From assembly GCF_963966145.1 (NCBI RefSeq), contig NC_091050.1, forward strand, positions 17,794,001 through 17,858,000: DNA of 64,000 nucleotides, in the 5' to 3' direction. The DNA is from Tenebrio molitor (Eukaryota > Arthropoda > Insecta > Coleoptera > Tenebrionidae). The notes beneath the pieces are model-generated. The model saw only the letters and a program-made list of their open reading frames with translations. It did not search any database and had not been told where the DNA came from. The stretch's first letter is position 1; each line of letters starts with the position of its first letter. Below, piece after piece: positions 23,811-34,719 of this stretch. The position numbers and the translations under genes were made by a program.

Positions 23811-23980
23811 CAGGATATTTGACGACTGATAATGAGCCTGACGTAATTTAAAATGCAACCCACATTATATTTCCGAAAAAACCTGGCTACTGAAATTAAA
23901 ATGTCCGGCTTTTTTTGAAAATGTATTGTGGGTTGAATTTATTATTCCGTCGGGCTCATTATCACTCGTGAAATATCCTG
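23811..23980. repeat. Miniature inverted-repeat element, family A, copy 2
   Basis: The outer ends are CAGGATATTT / AAATATCCTG, then TGATAATGAGCC and AATGCAACCCAC arms as at 534-663. It abuts the right end of the preceding inverted-repeat element. Confidence 0.88.
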
Positions 23981-24585
23981 TGTAGTTTTATACAGGATCT
24001 ATCAGAACTCGCGGACCAAAATAATACGGTGAATTCATCATCTTCTAGGAATAATAGGAAAATGTTCAAAAAAATCTATTTTAAATAGTAATTAGGAAAG
24101 AAGCAATTTAAACTGACCAATCCTGTTGTTGATGTTAAGTTACCTATAAATTAGTTTTCCTGCTTTATTTGTAACTATGGATGCATTTCAAATGATGCAT
24201 ATGCATTTTTGGGTATCTGCATTGTTTGTGCAATGACGGACGTTTTTAGCTTATAATATTTTTCAGATTATTGTATTTCTGCTAGGATGTTCCCTATTGG
24301 GAAAACGAACTGCTCCTGAGCAGCAACTGTGGCACTCTCATCACACTGTCCATATAAGACAAGCATATGAAAATATTCTGAAGAAGTAAACATTAAGCGT
24401 TTTAATGCCTTTTGTAATTGTCAGAAATAATTTATTATGACATAATATTCAATTATTATGTCTTTGCAACAATCAAATTTGGTTGGATAGTTACTAATAT
24501 AATTTTTTAAGGTAATTTTATATCTACACGCGATTGGTCAATTAAAACCGTTCTTATTTTAACATCCAATGAGGATGGATTTTTT

Positions 24586-24722
24586 AATAGTAGATTACAT
24601 ACCGAGGTGGGAAGTGTTTCATTCCTGTCGAGAGCTAAGATAGTTTACCAAAACGTAGCCGAGGTGAACTAATGCTCGAGACAGGAATGAAACACATTCC
24701 CACCGAGGTTTGTATACTATTT
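24586..24722. repeat. Palindrome, locus 2
   Basis: The arms are ATACCGAGGTGGGAA then TGTTTCATTCCTGTC, matched inverted. A second smaller inverted pair (GTTTACC / GGTGAAC) lies inside around CGTAGCCGAGG. The outer ends are AATAGTAGATTACATACC and TTTGTATACTATTTT. Confidence 0.85.
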
Positions 24723-24821
24723 TATTCGGAATCATTACATTTTTAGCAAATAAACAATTAATTTGATGCAGTTTCATTTCTACTGTTTTTCGACTTTCAG
24801 TAAGTACGCCACTGGAAAAAC

Positions 24822-24913
24822 CTTATAATAGGGCGGAAAGTGGTCTATTACTGACCAAGAGAGGGAAGTAAAGATAAAAAGGAATAGTTAACTTTCCGCC
24901 CTCGTATAAGGTT
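24822..24913. repeat. Short foldback
   Basis: The arms AACCTTATAATAGGGCGGAA and the reverse complement of TTCCGCCCTCGTATAAGGTT surround a spacer of about 50 bp. Confidence 0.8.
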
Positions 24914-24939
24914 AGGAATGTGCATATTACAATACAATA

Positions 24940-25215
24940 CGATGGGAGTTAGGTGACAATCAGGAAGTTGTGGGGTTGTCTGAGTAAATTTCTGTGGAGG
25001 CCACGGTTAAGTTATGGCCGTTAGCGGAGGCGGACCTAAGTCCTGCTCATGGTGCATGAGTTAGTAAGGTGGGTAAACTTCGCATATGGGACCGCTGCAA
25101 AAGTGGATGCTGAGATGTCCGAGAATGTAGGCGGTGGGGGGTGAGGAAATCGGTCCAATATGTCTGTGGCGGGAGGCCGGATATCGGTAAACTGACCCAC
25201 TTCTGAATGCCAGAA
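24940..25215. repeat. GC-richer block with inverted relative at 28107-28545
   Basis: Its composition is unlike the flanks. It contains ATGAGTTAGTAAGGTGGGTA, which recurs inverted near 28190-28222 on the other side of the P-element remnant. No reading frame of known type is present. Confidence 0.5.
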
Positions 25216-25410
25216 TATCACAAGTGTTTCAATTTTTACTGTGGTTTTTATTCGTCCTATTCTATTGTTTAATTTAAGATTCTGTTATAGCAGGTTTGTG
25301 GTAAGTTGTATTCTTTGTTATAATATTTTAAATATTGTACTTGATTGAAAATATTCCTTATTTCCCGATCTAGTTCGGGGTTTGTGCCAATTCAGGTCAG
25401 TTGAGTAACA

Positions 25411-28106
25411 ATGCCGAAAAAGTGATTTGTACCGAACTGTACAACCGGATATGACTCAAATCATGAAAAAATTGCGATTTTTAAAGCTCCAAGCAATCCT
25501 GAGAAATTACTCCAATGGAGCAAGGCTATACCGAGAAAGGATCGTAATTTAAATTCTACCAGCTTTGTATGTGAAAAACATTTTTTTCCAAGTGATATTA
25601 AAAGGGAATGGGTTTCGGCAGATGGATTAACAAAAGTATGGATTTTGGGTACTACCTAATGCATGGGTCAGTGGTTCTTGCGTATTTAGTTAACTTTATT
25701 AGATTATTAGTTTATTACATACCAACTTGTAGAATTACCTACATACTCGTACCTACTATGGTTTACCTACTTATCTGCTACTTTTTACCTCTAATGAAAA
25801 TATCTGTACTTACATAGTTACCTATCTAGAATAGTTACTCTCCAATGACTGTCTATAGTTATTTAATCCTGATTATAAAATTTTATTTTTCACTTTAGTA
25901 TAATTGCATGATAACTCCTAGGATACGAAATACGTAAACATGTCCATAACAATCGGGGAATAAAACAGGGCGTAATAAGAATAAGCGGGCGTAATGAATT
26001 CATAACGGCCTTATCAATTCATAATTGCAAAGATGTCAATTTTTTTTTTAAGAACACGTTTAGTGAAAAATAAAATCTTGTATGCACCACGGCGTCACCG
26101 AATGATTACGCCCATCGAACGATATCCATCTCTCGGGCTAAAGCCCTCGAGCTGGCGTAATCATCGTTGTAACGCCCTTGGTGCATAAATAGCTAATTAA
26201 GTAAAGTAAAATATTCCCGGTTTAGGAAGGTTTTTACAACACCCCCATAAAATTATTACCCTCATTATGATGCGGTGAAAAAGGTCTGTGTTTCCATTGT
26301 TGAGGCATTTACCGCCAACTCAATAGACCTAAATCATAAAAACCTTCCACTTCTGGAATAATTTTAGTTATAAAATTCTTTTCAATGTTAGTAAAAAAAT
26401 TTTGGTTCCGTATCAGATGCCCAGATTAAGTAAAGATGCTGCACCATGCATTTTTCCTAATTGTCCCAAATATTTGACTAAAAGCATCAAAAAAAGAAAG
26501 TTGCCAACACGTATTAAAGATAATCCACAAATAAAAAGACCTAAACTTAAAAGTAATTGCAATGAAATAGTGCAAAACGTGGTAGAAATTGAAGGTGTTG
26601 AAACCGATTTGTCAGTTTTCGATAAAATCTGGGATAATACCGATAAAGTTATTTTGCCCACGTTATCTTGGGGTTTTCATAAAATCATGTATTATGAAGA
26701 CCAATGTATCTGCTTCTCACATATGAATATATTTGGTGATTCTCCCGAAATCGATAAAAAATGGTCTTAAAGAAAAACCTGAAAATTGAATTGTACATTG
26801 GTAACTCAATGATCCCCGATAGTGTCTTGAAATTTGACACAATATCGACAAGTGAGGACCTAGTTGGGTCTATTAAGAAATTTTCCGAATTACCAATATG
26901 TCTAGGTGGTCCAAAAGTTGATCTATACACACAAGATAAATTTAAACCTCCAGCAGCTAAAGTAAGGCAAATTATATCATTTAACTGCATCATATTCTAG
27001 CATTTCTATTTTTTCATAGATCCATTCCATTACAAGAAGATGGCGTCATCAAAACTGTTTATTCATTTGTCAAACCGGCTCAAGTTGCAGCAGATGCCAA
27101 AAAGTAGTGAACAATTTTGAAAAGAAAAAAAAATCGAGCAAAACAGCATTCTTCTCGTTTACTTCTTAAATCATTGCCGTCAAAAAAGTTATATTACCAA
27201 CTAAAACTCACGCGAAATAGAGAAAGAAAAATAAAGCTGCAGAAGAAAAGAACTGTAGATAGGTTAAAAGCTCAAATCACAGATTTAAATGCGAAGTATG
27301 ATAAAGCCTTAGAACAGACAGTCCCCGATAAAATTAAACATTTACCACAGGAGCAACAAACGCTAATTCTAGAGTGCATACGAGCAGCAATGTGCAAATC
27401 TAAATCTGGAAGACGTTACTCTGATGATTGGTTGCTAACCTGTCTACTGTTACATATCAAAAATCCATCAGTGGATAAATTTCTCAGAAATCAACAAATT
27501 TTGCCCTTGCCGTCACCAGTTTGCATTAGAAGTTACTTAAGAAAAGTCAATGTTAAATGTGGGCTAGATGAGAAATTTTTTGAGGCGTTTAGATTAAAAC
27601 TTCGCGACAAGACAGAGTTCCAGAAGCATGGAATTCTTTTATTCGATGAAATGTCTGTTAGAACTTCTCTTCAAGTGAATGTTAAAAATATGAAATTTGA
27701 AGGTGTAACAGATTTTGGAGATGAAGAACCGCCTCCAGAAAGTTTAGAACAGCTCGCTGATCATGGACTAGTGTTTATGTTTTCTCCCCTGGGTGACAAT
27801 TACAGCCAGCCTGTAGCTGTTTATGCCTCTAAAGGTCCCACAAAAGGAGATATGCTGGCCAAATTGATTTTAAAAATAATCTGCAAACTAGAAGATGTTG
27901 GCGCCTATGTTGATGGGATTATTTGTGATGGTGCCACTACAAATAGGAAGATGTGGAAAATATTTGGAGTATCCGGAGAGTTAAACAAACTGAACAATAA
28001 ATTCGTTCATCCTCTAGATGAAAGTAGATATGTTTGGGTGTTTTCAGATACTCCTCATCTAATCAAATGTGTCAGAAATCGCATATATAACAATAAGATA
28101 TTGCAG
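25411..28106 (+). pseudogene. P-element/THAP9-like transposase remnant
   Basis: The frame starts MPKK with a TGA at 25423 where the first zinc-binding Cys of a THAP domain belongs. It continues FVPNCTTGYDS ... LLQW ... FVCEKHFFPSDI, the C2CH THAP pattern. A probable intron is 25636-26416, so the sequence joins LTK to MPRLSKDAAPCIFPN. A homopolymer frameshift occurs at about 26765. The catalytic region (27117-28106) shows LLFDEMSVRT, ICDGATTNRKMW and FSDTPHLIKCVRN, the RNase-H-like blocks of P-type transposases. The sequence then ends abruptly at ATATTGCAG, where unrelated GC-rich DNA begins, so the C-terminus is missing. It is inactive through nonsense, frameshift and truncation. Terminal inverted repeats were not identified. 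Confidence 0.88.
26081..26187. repeat. Palindrome, locus 3
   Basis: The arms are TATGCACCACGGCGT and ATGATTACGCC, matched inverted by GGCGTAATCAT and ACGCCCTTGGTGCATA. The apex is CTCGGGCTAAAGCCCTCGAG. It lies inside the probable intron of the P-element remnant. Confidence 0.85.
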
Positions 28107-28545
28107 GTACATTCACCAGCCTCCCCGACGCTAGCGCTCGCTGCGGAGATTTACCGCACTACACCCGTTTCAGCGTCCATATCGCTTTGACGAGATTACC
28201 CACCTTACTAACTCATACACCATGGTCCTGCTCGATGCGGCTCTGGGATGCTGACGTGAAACCTCCGTCGCCGTTCTAGGGACCTCGGGTTTGTCGGTAA
28301 ACGGTTGGTTGGGGAAGGCGGATCAAGCTCTGCTCGAAGCGGCTCTGGGAAGCTTAACGTACAGCCCCGAGGCGCTCTGTCACTCTTTCTTGGTCGGTGA
28401 AATAGCCCGACGTTCATTACTAACCCGAGTAACTAGAAACGTCGCTGGTCTCAAGCCGATTCAGATTATTCTTCTGAGTCCCCTCGCGGCTGAGAGTTTG
28501 TTACCTCCAACTCTAAGCTCCCGTCGGCGTACCTTGACCGCGTAG
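28107..28545. repeat. GC-rich block truncating the P-element remnant
   Basis: This is a sharp composition change at 28107. Both strands have long open frames because stops are scarce, but no family motif is present. It is likely the 3' end or untranslated part of another mobile element, possibly the same type as 24940-25215 in opposite orientation. Confidence 0.45.
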
Positions 28546-29476
28546 TTACTAATTAAACTTGGAATTGTCATAACTAATTGTAAAATATGAGTAATACCTG
28601 GGATACGGTTATGGAGAGGGTGGACCTGTGTTTTTTAAAACTGAACATAGGGAATAAGTATGGGCTATGTTCAATGTTAAAAAAATGTCCCGGTATATGT
28701 ATTAAATTGTCGACAGCTACCTCTACTCGTACATATTATCACAAAGTACAAGATCACTCACTACCAATATCTAATCTTGCATAATAGAGAATTTAGAAGC
28801 TTCGGAAATCGAAAAAAATATTTTAAACCCACTACGGTAACATTGCAAGGTAATGATGTACGAGTATGTCTTTGTTTACATTGTATTACCGTTAATAATA
28901 ATAATAACAATAATTTATTTTTTTGTCTAATTTTTTTTTCCATATTTTATTCATGTACATTTAAACATCCTCGATAAGGTAGTAAGTAGTTAGTACGCCA
29001 ATTTTGGGACGCCTGTATAAGTAACAACATAAATAACACCACCTGCTCTACGTGACTACCAATGCTACAATCGTTGGCTGGGCTAAACTAAAATGGCGGG
29101 TAAAGTGCCGTTAGAAAATGGTGGCAAAAATGGACGCACGTGAGTCAGACGATGGCTACTAATTTGGGAAATTAATTGATTGCCTGAAAATTAACTCAAA
29201 ATTAACAACTGGGTGCTTCTCGACAGAAACAGAATGCAACAAAATAATATCTTCAAACAAAGCCTCTACCACGTGGTCCTGGTATCAACGAAAAAAAACC
29301 ACGAACGCAGGTTAATTTTCCGTGGGTGGATTGAAAAGTTTAATTCTCCAAAGGTGGCACAAAAAAATGGATCGCTCTCAACACCGTGGATTTCTTTCGA
29401 AAACAAAAGCAAAAACACACCCTCACACGTCGGAACCCGCCAAAGTAGCAACACGCGCTGCTTGTTTACAAATAAA
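28546..29476. other. No gene recognised
   Basis: AT-rich sequence with a short AAT-type microsatellite at 28893-28915. Confidence 0.4.
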
Positions 29477-29635
29477 GGTTTTTTTTTTAAGTTGGCGTTG
29501 GAGAGTCGATTGAGAACGCACCACTCGTGTAAAAGCATAAGATTTAAACAGCTGATCCGTGATCTGTTATCCGTATAGTGCATTCACAATCGACTCTTCC
29601 ACGCCAACTTCGATACCAAATTTTAAAAAACACTC
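29477..29635. repeat. Miniature inverted-repeat element, family C, copy 1
   Basis: The ends are GGTTTTTTTTTTAAGTTGGCG and an inverted partner. It shares an internal AAGATTTAAACAGCTGATCC with the copy at 49378-49553, where it lies in opposite orientation. Confidence 0.85.
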
Positions 29636-29907
29636 GTTATAGTACAACGTACAATGTCGATATGGACTGTCAGTTGTTGTAATGATCATACATTTTTAAA
29701 ATCTCTTCTAAAGACAGTAAATTACATAGGAGTACTAAAAATAGATACATGTTTTATCAAGACATAATCCCATTATCAATTTACCCACCACCCACGATCA
29801 TGACCTTTGCCTTTTCAAATATATAACCTAATATGATTTGGAAATAATGCACTATGTGACAATTTCAAAAATATTACTCCTAAAAAACTTAGTAAATTTG
29901 GATGTTA

Positions 29908-30129
29908 CAGTTGGCTTCAAAAAAACGGGAAATGAAATTTGACCTAATGTGAACTGAAAATTTAATTTGTCAATTTATGTCAATTTGTGTCTGTTTGACA
30001 GTAGTATTGCTGACACATAAGTGCAGTTTTTTAACCTAAATTCTATAAGGCCGTTTCAAACTATAAAAATTTAATAAAATCTGACAGAACTTTTTCTGAC
30101 AGTTCCCGTTTTTTTTTGAAGCCAACCGT
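29908..30129. repeat. Miniature inverted-repeat element, family D, copy 1
   Basis: The ends are CAGTTGGCTTCAAAAAAACG and its reverse complement, flanked by TA. It sits exactly at the 3' end of ABCC copy 3. Copy 2 is at 33879-34112. Confidence 0.88.
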
Positions 30130-31306
30130 ACGTAACTTTTTTGAACATTTTATAAAATAACCCATACTGATTATTTAACAAGGCAGATGGGCGATCAAAT
30201 TCAACAATGCTACCACCATCCAAAACCATCACCTTGTCGTATTCAAGAACGTAATCTAACTTGTGTGTTATCAAAATTACCATATAAGACGCAAATTCTT
30301 TTCGTACAATGTTGTGTATCATTATTTCAGTCTTTTTGTCGACGTTTGCTGTCACTTCATCCATAATGACAATTTTATTATTACAAATGATCGCCCTCGC
30401 CAAACATAAAAGTTGTTTTTGGCTTAAATTCAAATCGGCACTACTAATCCGGTGGTCCAGGTTGGGAAAGAATTTATCCAAGTTAACAATCCTGACTACA
30501 TTCCAAATTTCATCGTCTGTATATTTTCCGGTCAGATCAATATTTTCCCGAACCGTTCCCGTGAACAGAACAGGATCCTACAAAATGACAGAAATATTAG
30601 CTCTGACAGTGTCTACCGGAAGAGTTGCGATGTCGACTCCGCTATAACTATTTTCCCTTCGAATTTGTGCAGTCGCAGAATCGTGGAAATTATCGAAGAT
30701 TTCCCTGCAGCAGTTCTGCCTACAATGGCAACCGTCTCCTGAGGTTCAACTATAAAATTTAAATTACGCAGAATAAAGTCTTCACAGTTGTATGAAAGGC
30801 TCACATTGTCGAACTTGAATTGGTGTTGCTGGGGCCAGTGTTCAACCGCGACTCCACCCTTATATTCTGTCTTTTGTCGAACATATTCTAGAATTCGTTC
30901 TACTGCTATCATTTCAGCTTCGACTTTTACAGCTCCGTCTAATGTTGTATCAAATTCTTTCTGAAACATAGTGAGCTGCGTAAGATCAAGACCAACATGT
31001 GCAGCCGATAGGTATATCTGAAACAATTATTCGTCTGTTGTAAAACATTGGTCACGAAATAGGTACATTTTTCTACCTTTATCAATGATCAAGACAACAA
31101 TTACTATAATTATTGTGTAGACTACAAAATAGAGGTGTAGAATGAAAACTACTGTTCTTAACCAGCACCAGTAAAGGTAAGACGCAGAAATGTACAGATC
31201 TAGATGTCTGTCGACTCTTCGACTAGAAGATTTTGCATATTTGCAGATCTTATTGTCGGCAGTCATTCAGGAGTAGCACTGATGCGCCCGATCGATGAAC
31301 TGCGGC
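30130..31306 (-). pseudogene. MRP-like ABC transporter (ABCC) pseudogene, copy 3, C-terminal part
   Basis: The end of TMD2 and NBD2 are present. An exon starts at 31306 (ISATPE then TGA, then LPTIRSANMQ). A frameshift follows at about 31210, before DRHLDLYISASYLYWCW. A second exon from 31017 encodes VERILEYVRQK, Walker A GRTAAGKS and FEGKIVI. A one-base deletion occurs near 30640 and SVIL-TAG-DPVLFTG replaces the expected Gln of the Q-loop near 30580. The tail has LSQKQ, IVIMDE and ITHKLD and runs to the miniature element at 30129. TMD1 and NBD1 are absent. At least four disabling changes make this a pseudogene older than copy 2. Confidence 0.9.
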
Positions 31307-32257
31307 CTAGAAAAAGAGATTACTTATATATTTTTGTCGAACTCAGTCTCTGCTAGCAAATTCATTGGGTAGTATGCATAAGAAAAAGCATTTCCTTATA
31401 CTATATATTTGTCTTTTTCTATCTAATAGAGTCCATGTATTTCTATCTCTCACTAATACAAGTAAAAGCATTTACTAATGGTTTATGCATATGACCCATT
31501 GTTTCATGGAACTCATCTTCTGCTTCTCTTTCTTCTGTAATTTTATTTTCTGATTCCTTCTGATCCCTCATTGTATTGCAAACTTATTGCTATGGAGTTG
31601 TGTAACCGAAGCAACTATTTTAGGTTTTTTTGTGTCCTTGTTTTAGTTCTATCAAGAACATTATTTTTGAAATATTCTGTTGATATTTTGGTTTAACGAA
31701 TAAAATTAAAATGCTGCATATTTTAGTCTCGCATTTGTATTAATGTTATTCATAATTTTTAAAAGACCTTCAAACCTATGTAAAACTGAATATGTGATTG
31801 TTTGTCTGTTTTGAATGCAAATCTACAGTTTTACTCCGATCTTAATAAAATTTTGCACACTTGAGCTTCAAAACAAGAGGAAAATTACTGTCTACTTTAA
31901 TTTTACAAAATCCAACCCCTACTACCATTTTCAACACTGTTAACCTTCATCAGCCCAAACTTTAAAAATAACGTATCGGTCCAACTGGGGTCCAAATACA
32001 CCCCACATATTTTGGGACATATTTCTTTACAAATGAGACAACTTGTATTAAATAAACACATTTATCGTTTTTACTCTGTTAAAATACGATATTGGAGCCA
32101 TAATTTTTAATGCTTAGAATAAAACTTTGACATCTTTTTTATTGACGTTTTATTGACATTGGCCCTAACTAAATGGGCAAAATTTTTAATTTGTGACAGT
32201 AGCGGGATATTTCAAAATGACCTTGATGGCCAGGATTTAATGCTCGCGACTGTACCT
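31307..32257. other. No gene recognised
   Basis: AT-rich sequence. No trace of the missing 5' half of ABCC copy 3 was seen here. Confidence 0.4.
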
Positions 32258-32512
32258 ACTATTCCGGACACGGAATCTTGGCTAACATTTTTAGACATTT
32301 CTAAAAAAATGATGTAAACCAGTCGCAGTCATTAGTGTCATTAATAAATGACAATTATTAAAAATCACTTTGAAGTATTTCTTGTGACATCAAAAAAACA
32401 GGGAAATGGCATTATCGAGTCGAAAGTTGGGTTATATTCAATAAAAGCCAGTTCACATATATTTGTCAGTTAAATGTCAGTCTTGGCCAAGATTCCGTGT
32501 CCGGAATAGTAC
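32258..32512. repeat. Miniature inverted-repeat element
   Basis: The ends are ACTATTCCGGACACGGAATC and its exact reverse complement, then CTTGGC/GCCAAG. The internal sequence is AT-rich and non-coding. Confidence 0.9.
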
Positions 32513-33185
32513 GTATACAGTGTGTCTCCGGGTAGGTGAAACGACTCTTGTAAAAGATAAAAAATTCTCGATTTAAATTTTCATTTTCTGGGGTTCAGCC
32601 CTGCTTGGTTAAAGACTAATTTCTAACATAATTTTAGTTTTAAAAAATCAAGTATGCCTTGGAAATTTTCAAAGAAACCTATTTTCCTGTAGAGTAAATT
32701 GTCTTTTATGTGAGAAATATGACAAAAAATGATGTATTAAGAAATGGTGTTTAGAATTAACATCTAAGCCCCTATACCAAATTTCAAAATCATCGGCCAA
32801 CTATGGTTTTTCATTTTTTTAATGTTTATTTCACAAATCAAAGAATTTTATTTTTAACAGTTCTCTTATTATGAGTAAAAAAAAATCACACTTTCCTCTT
32901 GTCAAAAATATCGCACCTTCTACCGTTAAAAAAATTTGAATCGTGTATTCTTTGCGAAGTAGGCTTTCAAACGAGGTGTCACTTGGCATACCCTTCCATT
33001 TGAAAAAAAAAGTTAGAGGTGGTTGCGAGCTTCCGGGGGCAGATATGCAAAAACCATATGCGCCAAAATATGGGCATGGAAAAACAAAAATCGACTTGTT
33101 TCAAATTTTTTACAAAAACCGTCTATGCCCAAGTTATGAATTTTATCCCAGTTAAAGTTTCCACACTGTATATGTAATATACAGT
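32513..33185. other. No gene recognised
   Basis: AT-rich sequence with no coding resemblance and no clear repeat structure. Confidence 0.4.
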
Positions 33186-33369
33186 CTTAGGACAGAATAG
33201 TCCCGGACAAGTCGACCAGTACAACTTTGCGTAATACCCCGCTCACATATAAACACGATTCAGCTGGGTCGCTTTATAAAACAGGGAACCAGCTGAATCG
33301 TGTTTATGTGCGAGCGAGGGATTACGCAAAGTTGTTATGGTCGACTGTCCGGTACTATTTTGTCCTAAC
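33186..33369. repeat. Palindromic foldback element
   Basis: Arms of about 80 bp begin TTAGGACAGAATAGT and end inward with AACACGATTCAGCTGG, around a spacer of roughly 20 bp. The inverted partner is nearly complete. Confidence 0.9.
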
Positions 33370-33878
33370 ATTGGTAATATAGCACTTTCTTGCAAAAGAT
33401 ATAGTGAACAAAAAATGAATACATCAATGAATGCCATTATAAAGAAACGAACGAATGAATGAATTATTAGTTAATTCAAGCAGAAAAATAAACAGAGAGA
33501 CATGTCCAAAATTGCAAACTGCTTCTTTTTTTTACCTAAAAAGGCACGAAACAATCGATTGAATCGGTAGCCTGTTGCGAGGAGTAGAGGGGTTTCAAAT
33601 CAGAAACAGGAGCGGAATGTAATGTCCAGCAGCAGTTAAGACATCTTGAAGACTGGCAATAATTTAGAGTGAAGAAATCATTTTTCAAATATTTTGTAGA
33701 TCTTCAAAAATATTGTGAAATGGTTCACCAGCGCATTTCGCGGTAGGAGTCAATATCAAAATCATCTTGAATAAACTTGAGTTACTCATACAATTTACTA
33801 AACTATAGGACAGGAAATTGAATATTTATTACTTATTAAAAAGCTTATTTTTTACGTGATGACAGCTTTAAACCATTT

Positions 33879-34112
33879 AAAGTTGGTTGCAAAAAAAAAA
33901 CGGGAACTGTCAGAATAAAATCGACACATTTTTACAATTTTTCCATAGTGTGAAACCTTCTTACGAGAGATCGGTTAGAATTATTGTCAAAATTCAGTGA
34001 CATTTTAAAAAATTATTTGATAGATATTGTCAAGTAGACAATTAATTGGCAAATGGACAAACCAAAATTACATTAGGAAGATCTTCATTTCCCGTTTTTT
34101 TGTAACCAACTG
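33879..34112. repeat. Miniature inverted-repeat element, family D, copy 2
   Basis: The ends are AGTTGGTTGCAAAAAAAAAA and the reverse of TTTTTTTGTAACCAACTG. CGGGAACTGTCAGA is shared with copy 1 at 29908-30129, which is in opposite orientation. Confidence 0.88.
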
Positions 34113-34474
34113 TACTATTGCGAGCAAGGAATTTCGGGCAGACTTGAAATTTGACTGATATAAAATGTGAAAGGCTTTAGGTGCTAGACGTATTAATCTA
34201 TTAATAACCTCATTTTAATATCCACTATTGTCACATATCATTTTCACAAATTGCATTCATCAATCCTGAAAAGTTGCGGGTGCTTAGATGTGATTTTCCA
34301 AAACTTTTATTAAATTTTGGAAATCAGTAGCCAAAATGTAAAATAATTGTGACAGTTTATTTTGAAGTACAGTCAAAATTAATGATAACATTAATGACAA
34401 TAATGCTTAGACTACATTGGGTTTTTTTAAATGACATTTAAATTGCTGCCCGAAATTCCATGCTCCCAATAGTA
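34113..34474. repeat. Miniature inverted-repeat element abutting family D
   Basis: The ends are TACTATTGCGAGCAAGGAAT, then TTCGGGCAG, with an inverted partner CTGCCCGAA ... CCAATAGTA. It begins at the very base where the previous element ends, so one element inserted at the border of the other. Confidence 0.85.
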
Positions 34475-34552
34475 GGTACCTAACATTCACAAATAAAATA
34501 ATCAAAACATTAATAATACCCACCTCAATATACTGTAGCCATGAAATTACAT

Positions 34553-34600
34553 TGTTATTGTTTTCAAGTTATTTTATTACTGATCTAAAAGATAAAGTAA
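34553..34600 (+). promoter_or_regulatory. Conserved upstream block of receptor A
   Basis: TACTGATCTAAAAGATAAAG lies about 130 bp before the start codon and is matched upstream of the other receptor copies. A second shared block, TTTAGTCGATTTCTTGTTA, is about 60 bp before the start. Function is inferred from conservation only. Confidence 0.5.
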
Positions 34601-34719
34601 AAAAAATTCCTGAAAACAACAATATTTTTTCTGTGTTTACCACTCTTTAGTCGATTTCTTGTTATTAACCTATAATGACGTCAAAACATTAGCACAAAGA
34701 ACGTTTCATGTCAGTGAAA

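Noticed and set aside
28208..28545. Opposed open frames in the GC-rich block
   Set aside because: Stops are simply rare at this composition. No family motif, and the block is probably repeat-derived.
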